Positions 1 to 7,064 of a stretch of 29,769 nucleotides of DNA are shown piece after piece; position 1 is the first letter of the stretch, and every line of letters starts with the position of its first letter. The notes under the pieces are model-generated. The model worked only from the letters and a program-made list of their open reading frames with translations. It was not told the origin of the DNA and ran no database searches. Source of the stretch: Candidatus Scatomorpha stercoravium (GTDB lineage Bacteria > Bacillota > Clostridia > Oscillospirales > Oscillospiraceae); NCBI GenBank assembly GCA_018716005.1, contig DVKN01000007.1, forward strand, positions 1 through 29,769, given 5' to 3'. The translations under genes were made by a program, and so were the position numbers.

Positions 1-213
1 CAAAGCCTTCGCGGTTTGCAGATGGGAATAGCGCATATCTTCAAAATTGATTGAGATAAACTGAGATGGATGAACGCCGGACTCACAAAGCTCCTGTTTG
101 ACAAGCTCCAACATGACTGACTTTCCGCAGCGGCGAATACCGGTCATGACCTTAATGAGGTCCGATCCGATAAAGGGACGGATGCGGCTCATATATAATT
201 CGCGTTTGATCAT
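1..213 (-). CDS. AAA ATPase, DUF4143-type, N-terminal part (cut by window edge)
   Basis: This is the first 71 codons of a gene that runs off the left edge. The ATG at 213-211 is preceded by an AAAGGGGG ribosome site. The protein starts MIKRELYMSRIRPFI and contains a Walker A motif, GIRRCGKS, at about residues 26-33, followed by a helix and the strand FISINFED. This is the usual opening of the AAA_14/DUF4143 family of ATP-binding proteins, whose cellular role is poorly defined. A good sigma-A-type promoter lies at 248-276. The base composition is visibly less GC-rich than the neighbouring genes. It is related in type, though not close in sequence, to the complete ATPase at 5575-6867. The C-terminal DUF4143 and nuclease-like regions are outside the window, so the subfamily is not certain. 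Confidence 0.8.
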   Translation of the reverse strand, partial: MIKRELYMSRIRPFIGSDLIKVMTGIRRCGKSVMLELVKQELCESGVHPSQFISINFEDMRYSHLQTAKAL

Positions 214-247
214 GGGTTTCACAGCCCCCTTTCCCGCGGCTGATCTT

Positions 248-276
248 AGTATAACCCAATTATACTTGAAATACAA
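248..276 (-). promoter_or_regulatory. Promoter for the left-edge ATPase
   Basis: On the minus strand TTGTAT (276-271) is followed after 17 bp by TATACT (253-248). The predicted start of transcription lies about 28 bases before the ATG. Confidence 0.6.
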
Positions 277-474
277 TAGAGAAAACGTGAATTTATAAGA
301 TACAACTGATAAAATCCGAATTTCGACACCGTTTGTCAGTTACAGTTGATTCAATTCCGGCCTCCCGGCGGCGCACAACCGCAAGTCCGGCGAAGCGGGC
401 CGCGATCGGAGCGGAGGAGAACGGACGGACGGCGTTTTTTGCCGCAGGCACGGACATTAAAACCCCAAAAACAC

Positions 475-501
475 AAACCCGAAGCCTCCGGCTTCGGGTT
501 T
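475..501 (-). terminator. Probable terminator of tRNA-Ser
   Basis: AAACCCGAAGCC (475-486) and its complement (490-501) form a 12-bp stem with a 3-base loop. Read on the minus strand, downstream of the tRNA, the stem is followed by GTGTTTTTGG, an acceptable U-rich tail. Confidence 0.5.
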
Positions 502-508
502 GAGAGGA

Positions 509-589
509 GGAGCAAACGGAGCGGAACGAATGCCAACAGGCACAGCCTTTCGGCTGTGCCTGTTGGCGTAGTGGAGCGCAGTTTGCTCC
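509..589. repeat. Imperfect 81-bp palindrome beside tRNA-Ser
   Basis: The inner arms GCCAACAGGCACAGCC (532-547) and 552-567 are perfect 16-bp complements around a TTTC loop. The outer arms GGAGCAAAC (509-517) and GTTTGCTCC (581-589) also pair, with an unpaired bulge of 13-14 bases on each side between. This could be a terminator-like structure, a folded small RNA or a miniature repeat element. No flanking target duplication is visible. Confidence 0.55.
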
Positions 590-593
590 GACG

Positions 594-682
594 TGGCGCA
601 GCGGGTGGGATTCGAACCCACGTGCAGTTTCCTGCAAACTGATTTCGAGTCAGCCCCGTTATGACCACTTCGATACCGCTGC
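594..682 (-). tRNA. tRNA-Ser, anticodon CGA
   Basis: The minus strand folds as a class II tRNA. The acceptor stem is GCAGCGG (682-676) with CCGCTGC, a G discriminator and an encoded CCA (596-594). The anticodon stem CTGA/TCAG encloses loop CTCGAAA, which gives anticodon CGA, reading UCG serine codons. A long variable arm (GCAG GAAA CTGC) and the T loop GGTTCGAATCC follow. The long variable arm agrees with serine. Confidence 0.95.
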
Positions 683-693
683 ATAGCCTATGT

Positions 694-722
694 ATTATAC
701 ACGGCGCGGGGAGAAAAATCAA
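694..722 (-). promoter_or_regulatory. Promoter of tRNA-Ser
   Basis: On the minus strand TTGATT (722-717), a 17-bp spacer and a perfect TATAAT (699-694) lie about 12 bases before the tRNA 5' end. Confidence 0.75.
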
Positions 723-745
723 GCCTTTTGCGCGGCTTGGGCGGG

Positions 746-754
746 TGATATAAT
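746..754 (+). promoter_or_regulatory. Extended -10 promoter of the PhzF-family gene
   Basis: TGATATAAT is an extended -10 element (TG, one base, then TATAAT at 749-754). No good -35 is seen. It lies 31 bases before the ATG at 785. Confidence 0.5.
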
Positions 755-784
755 GGCTCCATTCTGTTTTTGGAGGGGTTTATT

Positions 785-1558
785 ATGAAGTGCTGGCACG
801 TCGACGCTTTTGCGGAAAAGGTTTTCGAGGGCAATCCTGCCGCCGTCTGCGTATTGGACGGGTGGCCGGAGGATGCGCTGCTGCAGGCCGTCGCCGGCGA
901 GAACAACCTCTCTGAGACGGCCTACGCCGTCAGGGACGGGGAGCGCTGGCGCCTGCGCTGGTTCACGCCGGGCGGGGAGATAGACCTCTGCGGCCACGCC
1001 ACGCTGGGCACGGCCTTCGTCCTCGCGAACTTCGTGACGCCTGAAAAAACCCACTTCGTCTTCGACACCATGAGCGGCGAGCTCGTCGTGGAGCGGCGCG
1101 GCGATATGTACGAGCTCGACTTCCCGGCCTATGAGCTGCGCGGCGTGCCCGTGACGCCGGAGATGGAGCGCGCGATAGGCCGGCCGGTCAAGTCCGCGTG
1201 GATGGGCCGCGACCTCGTCTGCGAGCTCGAGAGCGAGGAGGCGGTCAGGACCGCCGAAGTCGACCAGGCGCTGGTGCGCGCTCTCGACGGGCTGCTGCTG
1301 CACATAACCGCGCCCGGCGCGGACTACGACTGCGTGACGCGCTCCTTCGCGCCCAAGCTGGGCGTGGCGGAGGACCCGGTCTGCGGCAGCGGGCACTGCC
1401 ACGTCGCCCCGCTCTGGGCCGGGAAGCTGCATAAGAGCGCCCTGCGCGCCCGCCAGGCCTCGAAGCGCGGCGGCACGCTGCTCTGCCGCGTGGAGGGCGG
1501 CCGCTGCTATCTCGCGGGCGGCGCTGTGCTCTATTCCACGGCGGAGCTCAATATCTGA
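785..1558 (+). CDS. PhzF-family isomerase-like protein
   Basis: The 257-residue protein belongs to the PhzF/YddE family, which has a diaminopimelate-epimerase fold. PhzF itself isomerises a dihydro-anthranilate in phenazine synthesis, but most members in gut Firmicutes have unknown substrates. The start MKCWHVDAFAEKVFEGNPAA is typical. The glutamate in NNLSETAY (Glu44) matches the catalytic Glu of PhzF, GGEIDLCGHATLGTA is a conserved turn, and DPVCGSGHCH near the C-terminus matches the family DPVTGSG motif. I chose the ATG at 785 because GGAGGGG (772-778) sits six bases upstream; an upstream TTG at 770 overlaps that ribosome site. The gene is monocistronic: its own promoter precedes it and a hairpin follows. 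No phenazine genes are nearby, so the function remains open. Confidence 0.88.
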   Translation: MKCWHVDAFAEKVFEGNPAAVCVLDGWPEDALLQAVAGENNLSETAYAVRDGERWRLRWFTPGGEIDLCGHATLGTAFVLANFVTPEKTHFVFDTMSGELVVERRGDMYELDFPAYELRGVPVTPEMERAIGRPVKSAWMGRDLVCELESEEAVRTAEVDQALVRALDGLLLHITAPGADYDCVTRSFAPKLGVAEDPVCGSGHCHVAPLWAGKLHKSALRARQASKRGGTLLCRVEGGRCYLAGGAVLYSTAELNI

Positions 1559-1577
1559 ACGGGACACCACATATAGC

Positions 1578-1599
1578 GGGGAGGCCGGCGGGCCTCCCC
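1578..1599 (+). terminator. Hairpin after the PhzF-family gene
   Basis: GGGGAGGCC (1578-1586), loop GGCG, GGCCTCCCC (1591-1599): a 9-bp stem. The following ATCTTATT is only weakly U-rich, so termination strength is uncertain. Confidence 0.55.
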
Positions 1600-1715
1600 A
1601 TCTTATTGCGTTTGCCGTCAGGCGGGGGCGGGGCGGCCGGATTTTTAACCGGGCTTTACGTTAATTTTAACAGAGAAAATGGATTTTGGGTGTTCCCTTT
1701 TGACGGAGTACATAG

Positions 1716-1721
1716 TATAAT
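1716..1721 (+). promoter_or_regulatory. -10 element upstream of the SLH 5'-nucleotidase
   Basis: A perfect TATAAT lies 47 bases before the ATG. The nearby TTGACG is only 10 bp upstream of it, too close to be its -35; at 17 bp only a poor TTCCCT is found. AAAGGAG at 1754-1760 is the ribosome site. Confidence 0.45.
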
Positions 1722-1767
1722 GTGCTCGTTAGGCTGTAAGCCGAAACTTACATAAAGGAGAATTGAT

Positions 1768-4077
1768 ATGAAAAAGCTGTTATCTGTTTTCCTGGCCCTC
1801 GTAATGGTGTTCGCCCTGTGCGGCGGCGTCCTCGCGGACGAGACCACCGTTACCGAGGCGCCCGCTACCGAGGCCCCGGCCGAAGATACCGCGACCGAGA
1901 CCCCGGCGGAGGAGCCCGCCGAGGAACCCACGGAAGAGCCCGCGGAAGAGCCCGCTGAGGAGCCCGCCGCCGGCGACATCGTCGTCCTCTACACCAACGA
2001 CGTCCACTGCGCCATCACCGGCGAGCTGGGTTATTCCAACGTCGCCGCCTATGAGGACGCCATGCTCGCCGAGGGCAACTACGTCACGCTCGTCGACGCC
2101 GGCGACGCCATCCAGGGCGCCGCTTACGGCTCCATGAGCAAGGGCGAGGACATCATCGGCATCATGAACGCCATGGGCTATGACGTCGCCGTCATCGGCA
2201 ACCACGAGTTCGACTACGGCCGCGACCGTCTCTTTGAGCTGGCCGGCAAGCTCGAGTGCGGCTATGTGAGCGCCAACTTCATCAGCCTCGCCGACAACGA
2301 GCCCGTCTTCGACGCCTACAAGCTCATCACCTACGGCGACACCACCGTCGCCTACGTCGGCTTCTCCACCCCCGACACCTACACCAAGTCCACCCCCGTC
2401 TACTTCCAGGACGACAACGGCAACTACATCTACAGCTTCGGCGAGGATGACTTTGCCGGCCACGTCCAGGCCGCGATTGACGCCGCCGTCGCCGAGGGCG
2501 CCGACTACGTCATCGGCGTCGGCCACCTGGGCATCGACCCCGAGAGCGCTCCCTACCGCTCCACCGACGTCATCCCGCAGCTGAGCGGCCTCGACGCCTT
2601 CATCGACGGCCACAGCCACAGCGTCATCGCCTCCCAGCTCGTTAAGGGCGCGGACGGCGAGGACGTCATCCTCACCTCCACCGGCACGAAGTTCGCGAAC
2701 TTCGGCAAGCTGACCATCGACGCCGAGACCGGCGCCATCACCACCGAGCTTATCAGCGACTACACCGAGACCGCCGCTGATATGGACGAGTATCTCAACG
2801 CCCTCTTCGCCAAGTACGCCGACACCTTCAGCACCGTCGTTGCGAAGAGCGACATCACCCTCACCGGCTACGCCGAGGACGGCACCCGCCTCGTCCGTAC
2901 CGAGGAGACCAACATCGGCGACCTCTGCGCCGACGCCTACCGCGTCGTCGGCGAGGCTGACATCGGCCTCGTGAACGGCGGCGGCATCCGCGCCGACATC
3001 GCCGCCGGCGACATCACCTACCAGAACATCATCGACGTCCACCCCTTCGGCAACATGCTCTGCGTCGTTGAGGCCACCGGCCAGCAGATTCTCGACGCCC
3101 TCGAGATGGCCGTCATGGCCCTGCCCACCGAGAGCGGCGGCTTCCTGCACGTCTCCGGCCTGAGCTTCAGCGTCGACACCAGCGTCGAGAGCCCGGTCGT
3201 CCTTGACGCCATGGGCAACTTCGTCGAGGTTGACGGCGCGCGCCGCGTCTCCAACGTCGAGGTCGCCGGCGAGGCCATCGACCCCGAAGGCACCTACACC
3301 GTGGCCAGCCACAACTACATGCTCAAGCAGGGCGGCGACGGCTTCACCATGTTCATGGGCGACAAGCTGCTCGTCGACGAGTCCATGGCCGATAACGAGG
3401 TCCTGATTACCTACATCACCGAGGATCTCGGCGGCGTCGTCCCCGAGACCTACGCCGAGCCCCAGGGCCGCATCGTCATTGACGGCACTTCCGAGCCCGT
3501 CGAGGAGGGCCTGCCCTTCACCGACGTCGCCGAGGGCGCCTGGTACTACGACTACGTCGTCACCGCTTATGAGAACAGCCTCATGCTCGGCGTCAGCGAC
3601 ACCGCGTTCGCTCCCAACACCGAGCTCACCCGCGGCATGATGGTCACCATGCTCTACCGTCTCGCCGGCAGCCCCGAGGTCACCGGCAGCGCCTCCGACG
3701 TCTTCGCCGACGCCGAGGACGACAGCTGGTACTCCGACGCCGTCGTCTGGGCCGACCAGAACGGCCTCTTCGAGGCCCTGGCCCTCGAGACCCTCGACGC
3801 CGACGCGGTCATCACCCGCGAGGAGCTCGCCGAGATGCTCTACGCCTACGAAGTCGCCACCGGCGCCGAGGCCGTTGAGGACGCCGAGCTCACCTGGGCC
3901 GACGCCGCCGAGGTCAGCGCCGACGCCGTCAGCGCCGTCGCCTACTGCACTGACGCCGGCCTCATGAACGGCGTGAGCGACACCGAGTTCGATCCCGACG
4001 GCTCCGCCACCCGCGCCATGTGCGCCACCGTCCTCGTCCGCCTCTTCGAGGCCGGCGAGCTCGAAGCCGCCGCGTAA
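1768..4077 (+). CDS. Secreted 5'-nucleotidase with S-layer homology repeats
   Basis: The 769-residue protein is an exported UshA/5'-nucleotidase-type phosphohydrolase that should release phosphate from nucleotides at the cell surface. It has a signal peptide (about 1-23, ending near VLADE), then a Thr/Glu/Pro-rich linker with repeated AEEP units (about 24-68). The metallophosphoesterase domain shows the metal ligands TNDVH (Asp78, His80), DAGD (Asp110), GNHE (145-147), GVGH (His252) and GHSH (281-284). The 5'-nucleotidase C-terminal domain contains VNGGGIRADI. From about residue 580 three SLH repeats follow (FTDVAEGAWYYDYV; FADAEDDSWYSDAV; a weaker third), which usually bind pyruvylated wall polymer. 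Codon use is extremely biased to C-ending codons, as in strongly expressed genes. It stands alone between its own promoter and a strong terminator. Confidence 0.92.
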   Translation: MKKLLSVFLALVMVFALCGGVLADETTVTEAPATEAPAEDTATETPAEEPAEEPTEEPAEEPAEEPAAGDIVVLYTNDVHCAITGELGYSNVAAYEDAMLAEGNYVTLVDAGDAIQGAAYGSMSKGEDIIGIMNAMGYDVAVIGNHEFDYGRDRLFELAGKLECGYVSANFISLADNEPVFDAYKLITYGDTTVAYVGFSTPDTYTKSTPVYFQDDNGNYIYSFGEDDFAGHVQAAIDAAVAEGADYVIGVGHLGIDPESAPYRSTDVIPQLSGLDAFIDGHSHSVIASQLVKGADGEDVILTSTGTKFANFGKLTIDAETGAITTELISDYTETAADMDEYLNALFAKYADTFSTVVAKSDITLTGYAEDGTRLVRTEETNIGDLCADAYRVVGEADIGLVNGGGIRADIAAGDITYQNIIDVHPFGNMLCVVEATGQQILDALEMAVMALPTESGGFLHVSGLSFSVDTSVESPVVLDAMGNFVEVDGARRVSNVEVAGEAIDPEGTYTVASHNYMLKQGGDGFTMFMGDKLLVDESMADNEVLITYITEDLGGVVPETYAEPQGRIVIDGTSEPVEEGLPFTDVAEGAWYYDYVVTAYENSLMLGVSDTAFAPNTELTRGMMVTMLYRLAGSPEVTGSASDVFADAEDDSWYSDAVVWADQNGLFEALALETLDADAVITREELAEMLYAYEVATGAEAVEDAELTWADAAEVSADAVSAVAYCTDAGLMNGVSDTEFDPDGSATRAMCATVLVRLFEAGELEAAA

Positions 4078-4104
4078 TCGCGCAGCACCCCGCAATACAG
4101 CGAA

Positions 4105-4133
4105 CCGCCCCGGACCACTCCGGGGCGGTTTTT
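4105..4133 (+). terminator. Rho-independent terminator of the 5'-nucleotidase
   Basis: CCGCCCCGGA (4105-4114), loop CCAC, a perfect 10-bp complement (4119-4128) and then TTTTT. It separates the convergent genes ending at 4077 and 4158. Confidence 0.93.
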
Positions 4134-4157
4134 CGCGCGCATATCCCGGCCAAGCCC

Positions 4158-4406
4158 TCAGCCTCTCGCCTCCACAAACCACTTTGCGCCCTCGTTGAAG
4201 AGGTAGGTCTCGCGGCCGTTTATCTGCACGGTGTAGCGTATCCCGCCGCCGCCGACTTTTTGGGAGGCGGCGCGGCATTTGTAGAGGACGCGGTCTATGC
4301 GGTACGAGCGGCCGCCGCGCCAGCGTATCGCGCGGGGCTGCACCGCGCCCTCCTCGTCTATGTCCACGTTGACCGAAACGTAAGCCTTGCGGCACTGCGC
4401 GTCCAC
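4158..4406 (-). CDS. Small conserved protein next to an SOS-like gene set
   Basis: An 82-residue basic protein. The GTG at 4406-4404 is chosen because AAGGAGG lies seven bases upstream. Its sequence (VSVNVDIDEEGAVQPRAIRW, then RSYRIDRVLYKCRAAS, GGIRYTVQINGRETYLF and KWFVEARG) looks like a small beta-rich domain. As far as I recall, similar proteins occur in Firmicutes beside Y-family polymerase, YolD and LexA-like genes; I know no tested function. It is divergent from the XRE/ImmA pair, and the repeated AGCACGAAC motifs lie just upstream between them. That the genes share control is inference. Confidence 0.65.
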   Translation of the reverse strand: MDAQCRKAYVSVNVDIDEEGAVQPRAIRWRGGRSYRIDRVLYKCRAASQKVGGGGIRYTVQINGRETYLFNEGAKWFVEARG

Positions 4407-4430
4407 CGCAATCCCTCCTTCAATACCGTG

Positions 4431-4459
4431 TTGACACACGCTGTTTCAAGTGGTAAAAT
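4431..4459 (+). promoter_or_regulatory. Consensus promoter of the XRE/ImmA operon
   Basis: TTGACA (4431-4436), a 17-bp spacer and TAAAAT (4454-4459). Transcription should begin near 4466, inside the first AGCACGAAC repeat. Confidence 0.85.
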
Positions 4460-4462
4460 GTA

Positions 4463-4550
4463 AGCACGAACATTATTTCGCTTATCTGAGGCGAGTATAG
4501 CACGAACTTTTTTGCGTGTCAAGAGGCGGTGCGGAATTTCCGTTCGTGCT
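4463..4550. promoter_or_regulatory. Three AGCACGAAC operator-like half-sites
   Basis: AGCACGAAC occurs at 4463-4471 and 4499-4507 and inverted (GTTCGTGCT) at 4542-4550. The first sits within CGAAC-ATTA-TTTCG, one mismatch from the Gram-positive LexA-type pattern CGAAC-N4-GTTCG; the other two match that pattern less well. The first copy covers the predicted transcription start of the XRE gene, which suits a repressor. The binder may be LexA or the XRE protein itself. Confidence 0.55.
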
Positions 4551-4568
4551 CATGGAAAGGGGCGCACT

Positions 4569-4979
4569 ATGTCGTTTGCCGAGAAGCTTAAAGAGAAGCG
4601 CGCGCAGTCCGGGCTGACGCAGGCCGACCTGGCCTGGAAGGCGGGCGTGACCGCGCGCACGATACAAAACTACGAATTGGGGACGCGCCGGCCCTCCAAC
4701 ATGGTCGTCGTGCAGAAGATAGCCGACGCGCTCGGCACCACGACGGAGTACCTGCTCGGCAGCGCCGGGACGCTCATAGTAGAGGCGCACGAGCGCGGCG
4801 GGGCGAAGGCCGCGCGGGACATAGACGCGCTGGTGAGCGAGGTCACGGGCATGTTCGCGGGCGGCACGCTCAGCGACGACGCCATGGACGGGGCCATGCG
4901 CGCGCTCAGCGAGGCGTACTGGATAGCCAAGGAGAAAAATAAGAAATACGGCCGCAGGAAGGGCGCGGACAAGGCATGA
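4569..4979 (+). CDS. XRE-family transcriptional regulator paired with ImmA peptidase
   Basis: A 136-residue regulator with a Cro/CI-type helix-turn-helix at about residues 5-60 (KLKEKRAQSGLTQADLAWKAGV, then TIQNYELGTRRPSNMVVVQKIADALG). A charged C-terminal part ends KKYGRRKGADKA. The ATG at 4569 is chosen because GGAAAGGGG (4554-4562) precedes it by six bases and the family normally starts just before the HTH. The stop overlaps the start of the ImmA/IrrE gene (ATGA), so the two are translationally coupled. By analogy with ImmR/ImmA of ICEBs1 and DdrO/IrrE of Deinococcus, the peptidase may cleave this repressor after a signal such as DNA damage. That link is inference from the pairing. Confidence 0.88.
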   Translation: MSFAEKLKEKRAQSGLTQADLAWKAGVTARTIQNYELGTRRPSNMVVVQKIADALGTTTEYLLGSAGTLIVEAHERGGAKAARDIDALVSEVTGMFAGGTLSDDAMDGAMRALSEAYWIAKEKNKKYGRRKGADKA

Positions 4980-5485
4980 ACGCGAGGCAGTTATCCGAGG
5001 TCGGCGAGCGGCTCGTGCGCCGCTGCGGCACGCGCGACCCCTTTGAGATGGCCCGCCAGCTCGGCGTGGAGGTGCTCTTCTGCCCGGATTTCGGCAGCAT
5101 GAAGGGTATGTACCGGGTGATACGGCGCAACCGCTTCATCTTCCTCAACGACGGCCTGACGCCGCAGATGCAGCGCATAGTCTGCGCGCACGAGCTGGGC
5201 CACGACCAGCTCCACCGGAATCTCGCCAAGGACGGCGCGCTGCGTGAGTTCATGCTCTACGACATGAGCACGAGGCCCGAGTACGAGGCCAACATCGTCG
5301 CCGCCGAGATCCTGCTCGACAGCGGCGAGGTGCTGGACTACGTCTACCGCTGCGGCTACACGACCGAGCAGATAGCCCGCGCCATGGAGACAGACATAAA
5401 CCTCGTCGCGCTAAAAGTGGCGCACCTTATTGAGGCGGGCTTTGCCCTGACCCCGGGCGAGTATAGGGGCGACTTTTTGAAGTAG
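4976..5485 (+). CDS. ImmA/IrrE-family metallo-endopeptidase
   Basis: A 169-residue protein with the zinc-peptidase motif HELGH (in CAHELGHDQLH, about residues 71-75) and a downstream glutamate in YEANIVAAEIL, both typical of the ImmA/IrrE (COG2856) family. Family members cut a partner XRE repressor to switch on its regulon. The start overlaps the XRE gene by four bases, which fits a regulator-protease pair. The C-terminal section (GYTTEQIARAMETDINLVALKVAHL) resembles the helix-turn-helix-like tail often seen in this family. The inducing signal cannot be read from the sequence; the nearby Y-family polymerase suggests DNA damage. A strong hairpin follows. Confidence 0.92.
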   Translation: MNARQLSEVGERLVRRCGTRDPFEMARQLGVEVLFCPDFGSMKGMYRVIRRNRFIFLNDGLTPQMQRIVCAHELGHDQLHRNLAKDGALREFMLYDMSTRPEYEANIVAAEILLDSGEVLDYVYRCGYTTEQIARAMETDINLVALKVAHLIEAGFALTPGEYRGDFLK

Positions 5486-5524
5486 GAAAGGAACCGGCCC
5501 GGGCGCGGAGCGCGTTGAGACAGC

Positions 5525-5559
5525 GCAAAATCCCGGAACCGAGCATTCCGGGATTTTGC
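5525..5559. terminator. Bidirectional terminator between ImmA and the ATPase
   Basis: GCAAAATCCCGGAA (5525-5538) and a perfect 14-bp complement (5546-5559) enclose a 7-base loop. A-rich and T-rich arm ends give a U-run in both directions. It lies between convergent genes. Confidence 0.88.
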
Positions 5560-5574
5560 TTCGAAATTTCAGGC

Positions 5575-6867
5575 TCAGAGCAGCTCTTTGGCCCTTCGGG
5601 CCAGATAAAGGGGAATGTTTGTGACTTCTCCGTCCCTGCGGTAACCGCGTTTGGAAAAGCGTATCGCGTGCTCCGGATGATTTTCGGCAATATAGCGTTT
5701 GAAGGACGGCGCAGATTTATCCTCGCCGCCTTTAACTTCCACGGGGATAATTTCGGCGCCGTTTTGCAGCAGGAAATCTATCTCCCCGCGCTTATCCGAA
5801 TAGTAGCGGGGCGCCACTTCAAATTGGCCGCGAAGCTGCTGCAGCACATAGTTTTCGGTGAGCGGCCCCTTGAATTGGTAGTCGGCTTTCAGCAATATAG
5901 CGCTGTTGTCAACGCCCGCCATGTGCTTGAGCAGCCCGGTATCAAAGAGAAACAGCTTGAACTGGTCGAGCTTGTCAAAGGCGGAAAGCGGATGCTCCAT
6001 CTTGGAGACATTGTAGACGCGGTTGAGCATACCGGCCGAGACAAGCCATTCTATGGCTTCTTCAAAGTCCCGCGCCCGTCCGCCCTGCCGGACGGCGCCG
6101 TAGATAAACTTTTCATTGGATTTGGCAAGCTGGGAGACGATGCTGCGGAACACCATCAGGATGCGGGCGCTGTTTACCTTCCCGTTGTGCTTCCCGAAGT
6201 CGTTCTCGTAAATCTCCACGAGCTCCCGCTGGATTTGGGAAACCGCCGCCGGATCCTTGTGGTTGACCCAGGAGGCCACACATTCCGGCATCCCGCCGAT
6301 GATAAGATAGCTGTTGTAGGCTTCCAGCAGGCGGTTGTGGAAGATTTCTTCAATGGCCTGATCCTTCCGGATGCTCTCGTAGTAAGCAAATAGCGCCGGG
6401 TCGGCGGCCTCCAGGAATTCGTCGAAGGTGAGCGGGCAGAGGTCGAGCAGATTGACCATGCCCACGGGATAGGACTTTGGCTGCGCGAGCAGGGTGCCAA
6501 GCAGGCTCCCGGCTGCGATGACATGGTACTCGTTCGCCTTCTCTTTGAAGTATTTGAGCGCATTGAGCGCCTCCGGGCATTCCTGCACCTCGTCAAAAAT
6601 GACGAGGGTCTCCCCGGGCAGAATTTTTTCACCCGCGACCATGGAAAGGAGCTCGACAATGCGCTGCGGGTTTTTGTTCGCCTCGAAAATGGATTTCAGC
6701 TCGTCTTCCTCGTCGAAGTTGAAGTAGACATAGCTTTCATAGCAGCTCTGCCCGAACTCCTTCATGAGCCAGGTCTTCCCGACCTGACGCGCGCCGCGGA
6801 TGATAAGCGGCTTCCTTTCGGGGGCGTCTTTCCACTTTTTAAGGTCGTATATTGCGCTGCGCTGCAA
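5575..6867 (-). CDS. AAA-family ATPase with DUF4143 domain
   Basis: A 430-residue member of the AAA_14/DUF4143 ATPases. Walker A is GARQVGKT (residues 25-32), Walker B is LVIFDEVQ (about 88-95) and a sensor-like ITAAGS/IAAGSLLGTLL segment follows. The C-terminal half holds the DUF4143 region and a PD-(D/E)xK-like signature, GEIDFLL then EIIPVEVKGG. The biological role of the family is unresolved; suggestions include mobile-element defence and toxin-like functions. The start is a TTG at 6867-6865, with a GGTGGTGAT ribosome-like site; no in-frame ATG is better placed. The gene is visibly less GC-rich than its neighbours and lies opposite to and between the ImmA and polymerase genes, so it may be a later insertion. 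Confidence 0.88.
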   Translation of the reverse strand: MQRSAIYDLKKWKDAPERKPLIIRGARQVGKTWLMKEFGQSCYESYVYFNFDEEDELKSIFEANKNPQRIVELLSMVAGEKILPGETLVIFDEVQECPEALNALKYFKEKANEYHVIAAGSLLGTLLAQPKSYPVGMVNLLDLCPLTFDEFLEAADPALFAYYESIRKDQAIEEIFHNRLLEAYNSYLIIGGMPECVASWVNHKDPAAVSQIQRELVEIYENDFGKHNGKVNSARILMVFRSIVSQLAKSNEKFIYGAVRQGGRARDFEEAIEWLVSAGMLNRVYNVSKMEHPLSAFDKLDQFKLFLFDTGLLKHMAGVDNSAILLKADYQFKGPLTENYVLQQLRGQFEVAPRYYSDKRGEIDFLLQNGAEIIPVEVKGGEDKSAPSFKRYIAENHPEHAIRFSKRGYRRDGEVTNIPLYLARRAKELL

Positions 6868-6899
6868 TTATATCACCACCGGCATGGATATCCGATTAA

Positions 6900-6928
6900 A
6901 TGATAACACATTTTTCCGAGGTTTTCAA
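6900..6928 (-). promoter_or_regulatory. Promoter of the DUF4143 ATPase
   Basis: On the minus strand TTGAAA (6928-6923), a 17-bp spacer and TATCAT (6905-6900). The spacer contains the first of three 14-bp direct repeats. Confidence 0.7.
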
Positions 6929-6985
6929 CGACTGTTTCACACGTTTTTCCGACTATATTAAGCACGGTTAAACACGTTTTTCCGA
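6906..6985. repeat. Three 14-bp direct repeats with exact 33-bp period
   Basis: ACACATTTTTCCGA (6906-6919), ACACGTTTTTCCGA (6939-6952) and ACACGTTTTTCCGA (6972-6985). Starts are 33 bp apart in both intervals, about three helical turns. The first copy lies within the minus-strand promoter spacer, so an operator array for the ATPase or for both divergent genes is likely. Confidence 0.75.
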
Positions 6986-7064
6986 AGCGAAAAGGAAAGC
7001 GGCAGGCCTTCGTGCGATCCGAGCGGCCTATAACCCGAGCATATACGAAAGGAGCTGACCGGGC

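Larger units (their letters stand above)
214..593. other. Non-coding gap with promoter and stacked hairpins
   Basis: No convincing gene lies here. The gap holds the minus-strand ATPase promoter (248-276), a 12-bp hairpin at 475-501 and a larger imperfect palindrome at 509-589, directly against the 3' end of the tRNA-Ser gene. I see nothing recognisable in about 285-474. The open frames crossing it on both strands have no family resemblance and change with the inverted repeats. Confidence 0.6.

Noticed and set aside
1699..1721. TTGACG plus TATAAT as a promoter pair for the 5'-nucleotidase
   Set aside because: The spacing is 10 bp, far from the 16-18 bp needed, so only the -10 was kept.
1900..1972. 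DNA tandem repeats in the 5'-nucleotidase gene
   Set aside because: They encode the AEEP linker; codon variation between units shows protein-level low complexity and not a mobile or CRISPR-type repeat.
1780..4395. Very long minus-strand reading frame opposite the 5'-nucleotidase
   Set aside because: Gly/Asp/Val-rich low-complexity product with no family resemblance; an expected by-product of the GC-rich, C-ending codons of the plus-strand gene.
5515..6393. Plus-strand frame opposite the DUF4143 ATPase
   Set aside because: It begins inside the terminator hairpin and the opposite strand has Walker motifs and DUF4143 features.
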